Shown here in pieces: positions 22,740 to 33,705 of a stretch of DNA of 64,000 nt. Below the pieces are notes generated by a model that worked only from the letters and a program-made list of their open reading frames with translations, searched no databases and was not told the origin of the DNA. The stretch is from Pegoplata infirma. Its lineage: Eukaryota; Arthropoda; Insecta; Diptera; Anthomyiidae. A program made the position numbers and the translations under genes. The stretch lies in the NCBI GenBank assembly GCA_963921195.1, contig OY992537.1:35015410-35079409 (forward strand). The letters run 5' to 3'. Numbering within the stretch: position 1 is the stretch's first letter; each line of letters starts with the position of its first letter.

Positions 22740-24237
22740 TATACCCTCCACTTAGTGATAGAGGGTATATATAAGTTTGTCATTCCGTTTGTAACTCATC
22801 GAAATATCGGTCTGGGACCCCATAAAGTATATATATTCATGATGCCCGATCGATGTTAAGACATTCTAGCGATGTCCGTCTGTCTGTCAATGGAAAATGT
22901 GATCACGTCCAAAATTCAAAACAGAGGTGACTGTTATTAAACATATACAGTGACTCAAAGTAATAATGGAACAGCATATATTTTTAAGCAGTTCTTTAAA
23001 GGAAAAGTTATCAATACTAAACCTGATTATTATCAATTGACTATTTTTGAAAAAATTGCTATATAGGAAATTTTCCAAGCTTTAATTTAAGCTTGATAGC
23101 GTCCAGATTGAGCAAATATTAAATGAGATACGAGGGTCACACTGGAAATTGAAATTATTTGTATATGTTTTTTTGAAATTTTTTTAAAAATATTCTAAGT
23201 CGATTTTTCCCAAGTTCAAACATTAAAAATTTAAAAAATTATCCAATAATTTTTATTAAGTTATCAGCTAGTTTTTCCAACAACCCAAACAAAAAATGAA
23301 ATTTTTTAAGTACAGTGGAAGAAATCCGCATTTTTTGACCTCCAACTCGTTTGACCACCAATTTTTTGTAAACAAAGAAAAATTTTAATTATTCTAAAAT
23401 CTTATCACTATACACTTAGTTGTACTCAAATTAATAAAGAGTAAAATATTTTCTTTGTTTACAACAAATTGGTGGTCGAAAGAGTTGGAGGTCAAAAAAT
23501 GCAGATTTCTTCTACAGTATTTAAAAAATTTCATTTTTTGTTTGGGCAGTTGGAAAAACAAGCTGATGACTAAATAAAAATTATTGAATATTTTTTTAAA
23601 TTTTTAATGTTTGAACTTGGGAAAAATCGACTTAGAAATATTTTTAAAAAAATTTCAAAGAAATATCTACAAATAATTTCATTTTCCAGTGCGACCCTCG
23701 TATCTCTTTTTATATTTGCTCAATCTGGACGCTATCAAGCTTAAATTAAAGCTTGGAAAATTTCCTTTATAGCACTTTTCTCAAAAATAGTCGATTGATA
23801 ATAATCAGGTCAAGTATTGATAACTTTTCCTTTAAAGAACTGCTATCAAATATATGCTGTTCCATTATTACTTTGAGTCACTGTATATTGGAAGTTCTCC
23901 CGAGAAGTTTGGTATTGCATTTTGGCGATATCGGTTCAGCGGTTCAAAAGTTATGAACGAAAATGTAAGGACACCTCAAAAATTTTAGTACATTCAACAT
24001 AACCTAAAAATACAAAATGCTTTAATTCGGCTGCTGGTTGACTTATGTGAACATAACTAAACACCAAATGGTATTTAAACAAGTACAAACATATTTTTGA
24101 CAAAAAAGAAAAAAATCGCGGATTTTTTTTACCAAATTTTTTTTAAAGTTTTCAATAAAGTTTTGCAATAATCTTTTAGAAATTGTGGAGGGTATCACTA
24201 CATTCGGCAAGGCCGAATTTAACTTTTTTACTTGTTT
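22740..24237 (+). mobile_element. Family A element with Tc1-like foldback inside
   Basis: It starts TATACCCTCCACTTAGTGAT, has the full core and a GTCCGTCTGTCTGTC tract, and breaks at 22947. It resumes after 23883 with ATATTGGAAGTTCTCC and runs to the terminal hairpin TTCGGCAAGGCCGAA and TTACTTGTT. Subtracting the insertion leaves a near full-length element. Confidence 0.85.
22948..23883. mobile_element. Tc1/mariner-like palindromic element, TA target duplication
   Basis: Ends are CAGTGACTCAAAGTAATAAT and its complement ATTATTACTTTGAGTCACTG, flanked on both sides by TA (22946-22947, 23884-23885). The arms pair almost to the centre near 23400 (936 bp in all). CAGTG ends plus TA duplication are typical of Tc1-like elements. 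The two frames beginning MENFLYS (22887-23078 reverse, 23753-23956 forward) are the same sequence in both arms, not genes. Confidence 0.9.
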
Positions 24238-24284
24238 TCTGTGCACTTTCTTTTTTTTTTTTTTTAAAACAAAAAAAAAAATAT

Positions 24285-24605
24285 TCTAAAGAAATATTTT
24301 GCGTAGATTTTTTCTAGCTCGAGGTAATTTTTTCTTTTCAAATTAAAACTATGATACTCTAATTAAATAATTTTCAAGAAAATAAATTTTCTGTTTAAAA
24401 TTTATTTATGTTGGTAATTTTTTGCAAGACTAAGTCGAATTTCGGAATTTGTCAGATTTCATTGCCAAGACTATTTAGCAAATATAAAAACCCTATACTA
24501 CAAGTAGTATAGGGAATTTGAATGACAAATCGCTAATGTTCAAAAAAAAATATTAAGATATATTCAACTCTACCCTTATTTAGAATTAGAAGAAGAAAAT
24601 ACATA
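24285..24605 (-). mobile_element. Family D half element D3
   Basis: Matches the left arm of D2: AGCTCGAGGTAATTTTTTC, ATTGCCAAGACTATTTAGCA and the palindrome CCCTATACTACAAGTAGTAT. Confidence 0.75.
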
Positions 24606-24691
24606 CCAAAGTTGAAAATTTACCAAAGTTGTAAATTTACCAAAAACAATTTGTAAAAAAAATTACAAAAAAAAATGCTTATTTAACAAAA

Positions 24692-26295
24692 ACAAGTAAA
24701 AAAGTTAAATTCGACCTTGCTAAATGTATTGATACCCTGCACAATAGAGTGTCCCTTATTTTGGAAATGTTGGAAATCTTGAGACGGTACCCGCTCATTT
24801 TTTTCCTTTTGACTTAAAAATAACTCAGGAAAAATTTTACGCCCCTAGGACCACGCCTTCCCTACGCGACGGGGCCTTAAAGAGCGGGGCCTAAAAAATC
24901 ATTTTTCCATACAAACCAAAAAAATTTTTTTTTTATTTTTAATTTTTTTGTTATTAATTATTATATTACTTGGTTTGCTTATTCACGACAAAAAATTTGA
25001 TTTTGGAGGGATAAGTCTTTCAGCGCTAAAAAATTTTTCGCAAAAAAAAAATTTGGGCGGCCGGGGTCCTACAGTAAAAAATTTTTAAAAAATATTTTTT
25101 TTTAGTTTTGACCAGCAACGGTTTTAGTTGCTATGTTGCTTTAAATGATATATATTCCAAAAAAAAAATTATTCATATCTGTGACATCTTTATCTTTTTC
25201 GAAAAAAAAATTTCGAGCCGTAGGAATCCTACGGTAAAAAATTTTTAAAAAATATTTTTTTTTAGTTTTGAAAAGCAATGGTTTTAGTTTTTATGTTGTT
25301 TTTAATGATATATATTCCAAAAAAAATATTATTCATATTTGTGACATTTTTATCGTGTATCGAAAAAAATCATCAATGCATTTTTTACCCTTTTTTAGAA
25401 CACGATTAAGATGTCACAGATACAAAAAATATTTTTTTATGAATATATATCATTTAAAGCAACATAGCAGCTAAAACCGTTGCTGGTCAAAACTAAAAAA
25501 AAATATTTTTTAAAAATTTTTTACTGTAGGACCCCGGCGGCTCAAAATTTTTTTTTGCGAAAAATTTTTTAGCGCTGAAAGACTTATCCCACCAAAATCA
25601 AATTTTTTGTTGTGAATAAGCAAACCAAGTAATATAATAAATAATAACAAAAAAATTAAAAATCAAAAAAAAAATTTTTTGGTTTGTATGGAAAAATGAT
25701 TTTTTAGGCCCCGCTCTTTAAGGGCCCGTCGCGTAGGGAAGGCGTGGTCCTAGGGGCGTAAACTTTTTCCTGAGTTATTTTTAAGTCAAAAGGAAAAAAA
25801 TGAGCGGGTACCGTCTCAAGATTTCCAACATTTCCAAAATAAGGGACACTCTACTGCACAATGTAAAAAAAGTTTATTTGCGCAAAAAAAAACAAAAAAA
25901 AATTTTTTTGAAAAAAAAAAAAAAATCCGCGAAATTTTTTTTTTTGGTGTAAAAAAATTGGGCGAATTTTTTTTTTTTGTAAAAAAAATATGTTTGTACT
26001 CCTTTAAATACCATACGGTGATCAATTATGTTCACTTGTGTCAACCAGCAGCCGAATTAAAGCATTTTGTATTTTTAGGTTATGTTGAATGTACCAGAAC
26101 TTTCGAGGTGTCCTTACATTTTCTTTCATAACTTTTGAACCGCTGAACCGATTTCCCTCAAATGCAATACCAAAATGCTTAGGGCAACAACAAGTAAATA
26201 TTCTAAGTCTTAGTCATATCTGTTTAATACTTTGGGCGTGATCACCATTTCCGCAGACGGACATCGCTAGAAAGTCTTATAATCGAGGGTATAAT
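24692..26295 (-). mobile_element. Family A element interrupted by hAT-like foldback
   Basis: It begins ACAAGTAAAAAAGTTAAATT and continues to GATACCCTGCACAA, where the foldback is inserted. It then runs on through TTATGTTCACTTGTGTCAAC, AAAGCATTTTGTATTTTTAG and the GACGGACATCGCTAG tract to about 26295. The TA tract and core end are missing. Confidence 0.8.
24745..25853. mobile_element. hAT-like foldback (1109 bp), 8-bp duplication CTGCACAA
   Basis: Ends are TAGAGTGTCCCTTATTTTGG and its complement CCAAAATAAGGGACACTCTA. CTGCACAA is present exactly at 24737-24744 and 25854-25861. The 8-bp duplication, its nTnnnnAn form and a TAGNG start fit the hAT superfamily. The arms pair through GCCCCTAGGACCACGCCTTC for more than 400 bp; the left arm holds an extra internal direct duplication (about 25070-25190 and 25230-25360). 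No transposase frame. Confidence 0.9.
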
Positions 26296-26804
26296 AAAAG
26301 TAGGTAAATTGCAAATTTACCATAAAATTAGTAAATTTAACAAAAAAAAAATGTAAATTTAACAAAAAAAATGTTAATAAAATATTTTGTTTCGTTTGGG
26401 ACAAAATAAGTTTGGTGCAGTCAACAAACTATCTGTTGCCTTGTGTTTTCTCTGCGTTTTTTGTACGTTTTTTGCATTTAGAAGTAGAAATTTCTCTTTT
26501 TTTTTTGCTGGGATATTTAAATTAAAAATTTCAAAAATGTCTACATATTTGTCATGCATTGTAGTTAGTTTCTCACTTCAAGTATATAATATTATATGTG
26601 GCATAAATATTTGCATATACACATAATAAAATATATGCATATTAAAAAAAAAATACGTCTATTTGAATTTATTAGTACACAATTTTATGGCTTCTATAGG
26701 TCTATAGAGACATTAGGGAGATTAATATTGTGTTGCTTTTGATTTTTAAGTGTTCAACGGACGGGTCCGCCGGCACCACACCCAGAATTTGCTTTAAAAC
26801 GCCA
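26296..26804. other. Gene-free stretch
   Basis: A few GTAAATTTAACAAAAAA words near 26300-26370, then unremarkable sequence. ACGGGTCCGCCGGCACCACA near 26761-26780 is locally GC-rich but belongs to no feature I recognise. Confidence 0.45.
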
Positions 26805-27960
26805 TCGATTTGTTAGTGCATATTTTTGCATATTTTAATCAAAATGTATATTTTTGCATATTCTGCTATAAATGGATATTTTTGGGTCATATTTTGTATA
26901 AAATTTTATTTTCAGCTTATTTTATTGGGCAAAAACTTTTTTCGCGGACAATTTTGAACCGAAATACTTGTCCGATCGAAATGATATATTTGCCCAAAAA
27001 AGCTTACGAAGTAAAATAATATTAAAAAAATAAAAACCGAGAATAAATTTTTGAATTGGAGAATTTTTTCATAAAAGTAAAACTGCATAATTTTTTTTAT
27101 TAATTTTTTATGGTTTAAAGTGCATATTTTCAGATTTTTATAGTGCGTTTACATTGGATTTCTAATCTAGTAAAGTGCGATTTTAATCTACTTTGTAATC
27201 TGTACCGTTTACATTGGCATTTTTTACATTTGAGAAGATTAGGATTGGCATTTAAAATAACAAGTTGGTAATAAATGTGTGTGACTGCGTCAAAAGACAG
27301 CGACGGTAATTAGTCGCCGTATGATTACTAAGGACAGTGACGGCGTTTACAATTAACAATTTCGGCGGCATAAACATACTTTGCGGCGTCATCAAAATGG
27401 CAGGCTTTGTGTCGGTGTTTTTCAGTGTTGGAAAATGAAAATAACAGAAATACAGAGTTGTATCTAACTTTACCAGATTGCGTTTGCCGATTAGAGTCTA
27501 AACTACTAGATTGAAAAATATAAATTTGTATGGGCAATCTAATAGATTGAAACTAGATTGGAGCCACAATCTACTTTAAGCTAGATTAGAAAACCACTGT
27601 AAACGCACTATTAGTGCATATTTTAGGCGGTTAAAACATAGTTTTTTTAGTGCATAAAGATCCTGATTATGATGAATTAAATTTTGTCAAGGCAACACAA
27701 ATTCTGTAATCACAACAAAAAGAAGTACAAACCGAGAATAAATTTTTGAATTGGAGAATTTTTTCATAAAAGTAAAAATGCATAATTTTTTTTTTATTAA
27801 TTTTTTATGGTTTTAAGTGCATATTTTCAGATTTTTAGTGCATATTTTAGGCGGTTAAAACATAGTCTTTTTAGTGCATGAAGATCCTGATTATGATGAA
27901 TTAAATTTTGTTGAGGCATCACAAATTCTGTAATCACAACAAAAAGATGTACAAAAGATG
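26805..27960. repeat. Decayed TE with tandemly duplicated 3' part (about 230-bp unit)
   Basis: TTAGTGCATATTTTTGCATA words start the block. AACCGAGAATAAATTTTTGA through AATTCTGTAATCACAACAAA occurs twice (from about 27033 and 27730); MITE P splits the first copy. In both copies a short frame ending DYDELNFV(K/E)A(T/S)QIL and a stop is preserved (27658-27708, 27890-27934), suggesting the C-terminal relic of a lost coding sequence I cannot identify. Confidence 0.6.
27141..27610. mobile_element. MITE P, TAGTGCGTTTAC ends, TTA target duplication
   Basis: TAGTGCGTTTACATTGGATT at the left mirrors AACCACTGTAAACGCACTA at the right. TTA stands on both sides (27138-27140, 27611-27613). The uninterrupted site CAGATTTTTAGTGCAT is present in the neighbouring duplicate near 27830. 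It is 470 bp; the interior (27280-27430) is unusually rich in GGCG/CGCC. A 3-bp TTA duplication is Harbinger-like. Confidence 0.9.
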
Positions 27961-28270
27961 AATTCGGCTATTTAAAAAAAAATTGTTGAAAAAAAATTTT
28001 TGTTAAAAAATTTGATAAAATAATTAATTTTGAGAAAAAAGGATTATTGAAATAATTTTCGCGCAACAAACCTTTTTTGGTGAGAAAAAATCCGCGAAAA
28101 ATTTTTTGGGGTAAAAAAATATTGTTTAAATACCTTTCGGCATCCAATTTTGTTAACATATGTCAACCAGCAGTCGAATAAAAGCATTTTGTGTTTTAAG
28201 GTTATGTGGAATGTTCAAATACTCACATTTTCGATCATAACTTTTGATTCGCTTAAACGAACCGATTAGC
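27961..28270 (-). mobile_element. Family A fragment
   Basis: Degraded tail words: TTTTTTGGTGAGAAAAAATC, AAATACCTTTCGGCATCCAA, CATATGTCAACCAGCAGTCG and ACTCACATTTTCGATCATAA. Both ends are lost. Confidence 0.6.
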
Positions 28271-28895
28271 GAAGTGTATAAAAAATCGGTGGTTGCGATC
28301 TAAGTTCGACAGAAAATATAATTCTAGTTGCGGTAGTCTTAAATCTAAAATATGCATTTTTCGTCTATGATTACTGTGTTATGATTACTGATAATTTCGG
28401 TTATAATTACCCAGTTTTTCGATTATGTTTACTGAACAATTCAATTGTGACAACCGAATGTTTGCTGTGACATCTGCCAATTGGGACATCTAATAATTTT
28501 AATGCTATACTTTTTAAATATTTAAATTTAAACAATAACTGTCACCTTACTCTATTTTTAAAATATGCATTTTAAAGTGTACTGACTTGACTATTGTTTA
28601 AGTGTTTTAAGTATGGAAAAGCAATTTAAAATATGCATAATATTATCTTCTTTAAATAAGTACGCTTGTCATCTTATAGACCTAGGAAATATTTAAGAAA
28701 AATAAATGTGAAATGCATTAAAAATATTCTGGAATTTAAAATATGATTAAAGTGATAATGAACTGTAACATTCCTTAATACACAAAAAACATTGACTCCT
28801 GGCGTAAATGTTTAAACATTTATTTACAATGATTTTCTTAAAGAGAGAGATATTTTCACCCTTGATCCGATTTTCACCCTTGATCCGATTGTATT
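28271..28895. other. Gene-free stretch
   Basis: Small ATGATTACTG repeats near 28368-28400 and TAAAATATGCAT words. No gene seen. Confidence 0.45.
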
Positions 28896-29361
28896 CACAC
28901 CCTCCACAATGTTTTTACATCTAAAAAATAAAAAAATAATTCCGCGGAAAAAAAAATGTTTGGTGAAAAAAATTTCGCGTTATATATTTTTACTTGTTTC
29001 AATACCGTTGTGTATTCAACCAGCAGCCGAATTAAAGCATTTTGTGTTTTTAGGTTATGTAGAATGTACCACCATTTTTGAGGTGTCCTTACATTTTTGT
29101 TCATAACTTTTAAATGGCTAAATCGATTTCGCTCTAATGCAATACCAAACTGCTTGGGCCAACAACAAGTAAACATGTTAAGTTTCAGTCATATCTGTGT
29201 AATATTTTGACTGTGATTTCTATTTCAACAGACTTACGGACATCTCTTAAATTGATAACTGATCAATAATATATAAAATTTATGGGATCCCAGACCGATA
29301 TTTCGATGAGTTACAAACGGAATGACAAACTCTACCACTAATTGTAAGTGAAGGGCATAAA
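28896..29361 (-). mobile_element. Family A element, near complete, short
   Basis: CACACCCTCCACAATGTTTT at one end, the tail words AACCAGCAGCCGAATTAAAG, and TTTATGGGATCCCAGACCGA with ATTTCGATGAGTTACAAACG at the other. The frame at 28895-29176 is tail sequence, not a gene. Confidence 0.75.
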
Positions 29362-29574
29362 AAAATCGCATTTATCCAAGGTGCGCCTAACTGAATGTTC
29401 ACTTATCCGAAGTACGAATAACTGAAACAAATTCTTTGCTTTTTATCATTGTCAGTTATACGCTTTTGATTGTATTTCTAATCGTATTGTAAACATCTTA
29501 GGCTTACGTTTTGAAAACTTTTTTTTGTTCTATTCAACTAAATAATTACACAGGTTTACAAATTTTTAATTTGG

Positions 29575-30419
29575 AAAAATACCAAGAACACCACATGCCT
29601 GGATAAGTTAATTGGGACCTCCTGAATACGAAAAACGCTATAATTTTTTTTTGGTAAGTACCGTTTTTTAGATAACGGTACTTTTGTGTTTTTCGGTGTA
29701 TGGTCTCACTCAAACTCTTCTGGAGTCCAACCGAAAAGTCCGATCGAAATAAATGGTATATCGATGGAAAGGTAATTGAATGCCCTTTCCGTCGATATGC
29801 TGCTCTATTCTATCTGATCAGAAATGGCTGAGATATGGCACCTCAAAGTTCAAAATTTTTCTATTTTTTACTTTTTTTTAAAAATTTTTCATTTTTATTT
29901 AATTTTTTTTCTACGTTATATTGAAAATCTGGAATGTTTTATTTTTTTACCAAATAGTCTATTTCCTTACCAACATTTTAAGCATAGTTTGAAAGAAATC
30001 GGATGAAAAATAAAGTTTTTATTAAGGATTTTGTGGAACGACAATATTTTGTTTTTTATTGCTCACACACTATATTCAAAGTAAATTCAAACAATTTAAA
30101 TTAAAAAAATTTTTAAAAAAAAGTAAAAAATAGAAAAATTTTGAACTTTGAGGTGCCATATCTCAGCCATTTCTGATCAGATAGAATAGAACAGCATATC
30201 GACGGAAAGGGCATTCAATTACCTTTCCATCAATATGCCACTTATCTCGATCGGACTTTTCGGTTTGACTCCAGAAGGGTTTGAGTGAGACCATACACAG
30301 AAAAACACAAAAGTACCGTTATCTAAAAAACGGTACTTACCAAAATAAAATTATAGCGTTTTTCGTATTCAGGAGGTCCCAATTAACTTATCCAGGCATG
30401 TGGCGTTCTTGGTATTTTT
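29575..30419. mobile_element. Foldback L (845 bp), TGG flanks
   Basis: Ends are AAAAATACCAAGAACACCAC and, inverted, GTGGCGTTCTTGGTATTTTT. The arms pair nearly completely, including AGTACCGTTTTTTAGATAAC, AAAGTCCGATCGAAATAAAT and ATGGCTGAGATATGGCACCT; the centre is near 29990. TGG flanks both ends (29572-29574, 30420-30422), a possible 3-bp duplication. No coding. Confidence 0.85.
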
Positions 30420-30774
30420 TGGCTGTAAAGCAGTGTTATTTACTTCAAATCATGTTAGCTAGCGCGCAGCAATAATAACATGAAATGAATTATTCAAGGT
30501 TTTTTTTCAATAAGAATTTGACTCGTATTTGTAATAAATTAATGGCGACCACATGCTTACTTTGTAAAAAAAAATCTCTCATAAAGTTTTCTTTGTTTTT
30601 ACGAACGAACATTATTGTGGCAGCAGCTATAGAATACAGTAGTACCCAGTTAAATGTACAGCGAAAAAGACACAGGAATTTGACAATGATAGAAAGAAAG
30701 TTTTTTAAATGAAACATCACAAAATTGAGTCGATTAAACATGAAAGCTCAAGCTGATTTAGTCATTTATGCAGA
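30420..30774. other. Gene-free stretch before array 2
   Basis: No feature recognised. Overlapping frames on both strands at 30485-30741 are shadows of AT-rich sequence. Confidence 0.45.
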
Positions 30775-32065
30775 GAATGCATTTAAGCGATAAATACATT
30801 TAAGCGCTTAATACATTTAAGTGATAAATGCATTTAAGCGATAAATGTATTTAAGCGATAAATACATTTAAGCGATAAATGCGTTTAAGCGATAAATGCA
30901 TTTAAGCGATTAATGCATTTAAACAATGAATGCATTTAAGCGATTAATGAACTTAAGAGATTTGTGCATTTAATAAAAAATCCATTTAAGCGACAGATAC
31001 ATTTAAACGATAAATGCATTTAAACGATGGATGCATTTAAGCGATAAATGCATTCAAGCGATAAATGCATATAAGCGATAACTGTATTTAAGCGATAAAT
31101 GCATTTAAGCGATAAATGCATTTAAGCGATAAATGCATTTAAGTGATAAATGAATTTAAATGATAAATGCATTTAAGCGATAAATGCATCTAAGCGATTA
31201 ATGCATTTAAACGATTAATGCATTTAAGCGATTAATGAATTTAAAATATTTATGCATTTCAGCGATAAATGCATTTAAGCGATAAATGCATTTAAGCGAT
31301 TAATGCATTTTAACAATTAATGCATTTAAGCGATTAATGAATTTATGAGATTTATGCTTTTAGTAATAAATGCATTTAAGCGATAAATGCATTTAAGCGA
31401 TAAATGCATTTAAGCGATAAATGCATTTAAGCGATAAATGCATTTAAGCGATAAATGCATTTAAGCGATAAATGCATTTAAGCGATAAATGCATTTAAGC
31501 GATAAATGCATTTGAGCGATAAATGCATTTAAGCGATAAATGCATTTGAGCGATAAATGCATTTAAGCGATAAATGCATTAAAGCTATTAGTGCACTTAA
31601 GCGCTGAACGAATTTTAGCGCTTGGTGCATTTATGCGCTTGATGCATTTAAACACTTGATGCATTTAGGCGATTAAAGCATCTAAGCGCTGAATGCATTT
31701 AAACGCTTGATACATTTAAGCGCTTAATGCATTTAAGCGCGTAATGCATTTAAACGCTTAATGCATTTAAGAGCTTGATGCAATGAAGCGCTTGATGCAT
31801 TTAAGCGATTGATGCATTTAAGCTCTTAATGCATTTAAGCGCTTAATGTATTTAAGCGATTAATGCATTTAAGCGCTTAATGCACTTAAGCGATTAATGC
31901 ATTTAAGCGATTAATGCATTTAGGCGATTAATGTATTTAAGCGATAAATGCATTTAAGCAATATATACGTTTAAGTGCTGAATGCATTTATAAACTTGAT
32001 GTATTTAAGCGCTTACTGCATTTTTGCGCTTAATGCATTGGACCGCTTGATGAATTTAAGCGCTT
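30775..32065. repeat. 17-bp minisatellite array 2 (about 75 units)
   Basis: Same 17-bp register as array 1, with unit ATGCATTTAAGCGATAA dominant up to about 31575. After that GCGCTTGA and GCGCTTAA versions dominate. Some runs (31370-31575) are almost perfectly identical, showing recent expansion. A few units have ACTTAAG or TTTGAGCG substitutions. Confidence 0.95.
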
Positions 32066-32635
32066 AAAAGCCCTGAAAGCAATTAAATGTTTAGTTTTTC
32101 ACATTAAGAATATTGCATTTATCTAAATTCTACTGTATGTTTATTCAAATGTATTAATTTATCATTGTGACACTCACTGTAGTAGAACACAAAAGTGCCT
32201 TTTTGGCTGTTAAACTGAATGACTGTAGCGTTTAAATGCTATTTTTTGTTTGTTTGTTGTAAATTGTATATTTCTGAATTGTTTTAACAAAAAAATCTAA
32301 AAAAATGACAACAGTGTAATTGTCATTCAGTATGTTAAGAATTGTACGGGCGCACACAGACACAGAAAATATCAGAAGACAAAAAACTATAAAAATAATT
32401 TAATTTTGCAGTTGGTTTCATTTCTAACAAAACGATAAATACAGACACACTGTATGTGTAAAAACGTACAGTGACTTTTAAAAGTTAAAAAAAAACAGAA
32501 TGAAAAAAATTGTTGGGTAGGGAAAAATATAGTTTATTAAAAAGAAATCGCATTAAAAATTTTTAAAACTTTTTTGTCTATGAATTTTTGAACACTAATT
32601 CGAGGAAATTTCGATTTATTCTTAAAAATTGGATA
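32066..32635. other. Gene-free stretch
   Basis: Non-repetitive by eye. Includes GTACGGGCGCACACAGACAC near 32346-32365. No gene seen. Confidence 0.45.
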
Positions 32636-32639
32636 AAGT

Positions 32640-32810
32640 TGGATAAAATTACACAAAATTATATATAATTTGATAAAATTATTTGATATGATTTCATATC
32701 AAACCATATTTGATATAATTTGATATGATTTCATATGATTTGATATGATTTCATACGATTTGATATGATTATCATTTGATATAATTTGATATGATTTAAT
32801 CTAAATAAAG
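32640..32810. repeat. Short tandem GATATGATTT/ATTTGATATAAT repeat
   Basis: Words TTTGATATGATTTCATA and TTTGATATAATTTGATATGA follow one another for about 170 bp with irregular 10-20 bp spacing. Confidence 0.75.
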
Positions 32811-33477
32811 AAATTTTCTTTTCCCCCAACCAATACTTAAGGTAGAGTGACTCCATAGTCAGACACAAAAAGTCATTAAATGTATTCACACAACAATAGA
32901 GGGACAAAAGTAAAGATAGGACGCATTATTTACAGATAAAAATTCATGACTTTTTGTATTTGATTAAGCCCTTTTCTGATATGAAAGCAACACAAAAAAA
33001 AAAATTCATGAATAATAAATTGAAAATTTTATTTGGGTATTGATAAACTTTGTCCAAATTGTCAATTTAGTAAAGCTTTTGTTTTTTCTTTTTTTTTAAA
33101 CAAATATTCATTGTCTCTATTAAATTGTACAAATAATGCAGTTTTCTACAATTTCTTTTAAAAATTTTACAAATAACTTTTATTATAACTTTTACAATAA
33201 CTTTTCCATATTTTATGATTTTTTTTGTATGATTTGTAAAAATCTGCAATTATTTATTTTCTTTCTTTTAGCAAGCAGTGACTCTTTAAAATTTTATGGA
33301 AAACAATTATTCATCAGATTGTTGATTTTGTTTTTTTTTTCTTTCAGGAGAATGTAAAATTTTAACCCTTAAATGTTAAGAAATTTTGAGAGTTTTTTTT
33401 AAACAAAAGTTGCATATTTTTTGGTTGGAAACAAATTTAAATACAATACAGCACAAACTTTTTTTGTTTTGTTGACT
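32811..33477. other. Gene-free stretch
   Basis: T-rich. TTTTTTTTTCTTTCAGGAGAA near 33331-33351 looks like a 3' splice site, but no supportable exon follows. Confidence 0.45.
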
Positions 33478-33705
33478 CATTTTCAATTAAAACGTTGTTG
33501 TATTAACAAACAATTTAATTGTATTAACAAATTGTGTTCTTAAATATATTCTTTGTCAATACAATTAAATTGTCCAAAAATAATTTTCAATTGCATCGTT
33601 GTTGCTTAAAAAAACAATTTAACTGTATTTACAAATTGTGTTGTTAATTATATTCTTTGTCAATACAATTAAATTGTTAGTTAAAACAACAACGATGTAA
33701 TAGAA
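33478..33705. repeat. Family F, second tandem pair
   Basis: TTTTCAATTAAAACGTTGTT and TTTTCAATTGCATCGTTGTT each lead into ATTAACAAATTGTGTT-like and TTTGTCAATACAATTAAATT words, about 110 bp apart. The second copy ends with an inverted AACAACAACGATG. Confidence 0.7.

Noticed and set aside
22887..23956. Two similar frames beginning MENFLYS as a gene family
   Set aside because: They are the same sequence in the two arms of a palindromic Tc1-like element.
33331..33351. 3' splice site TTTTTTTTTCTTTCAGGAGAA with a downstream exon
   Set aside because: The frame after it (ENVKF then stop) closes within a few codons and no 5' splice site follows at an exon-like distance.
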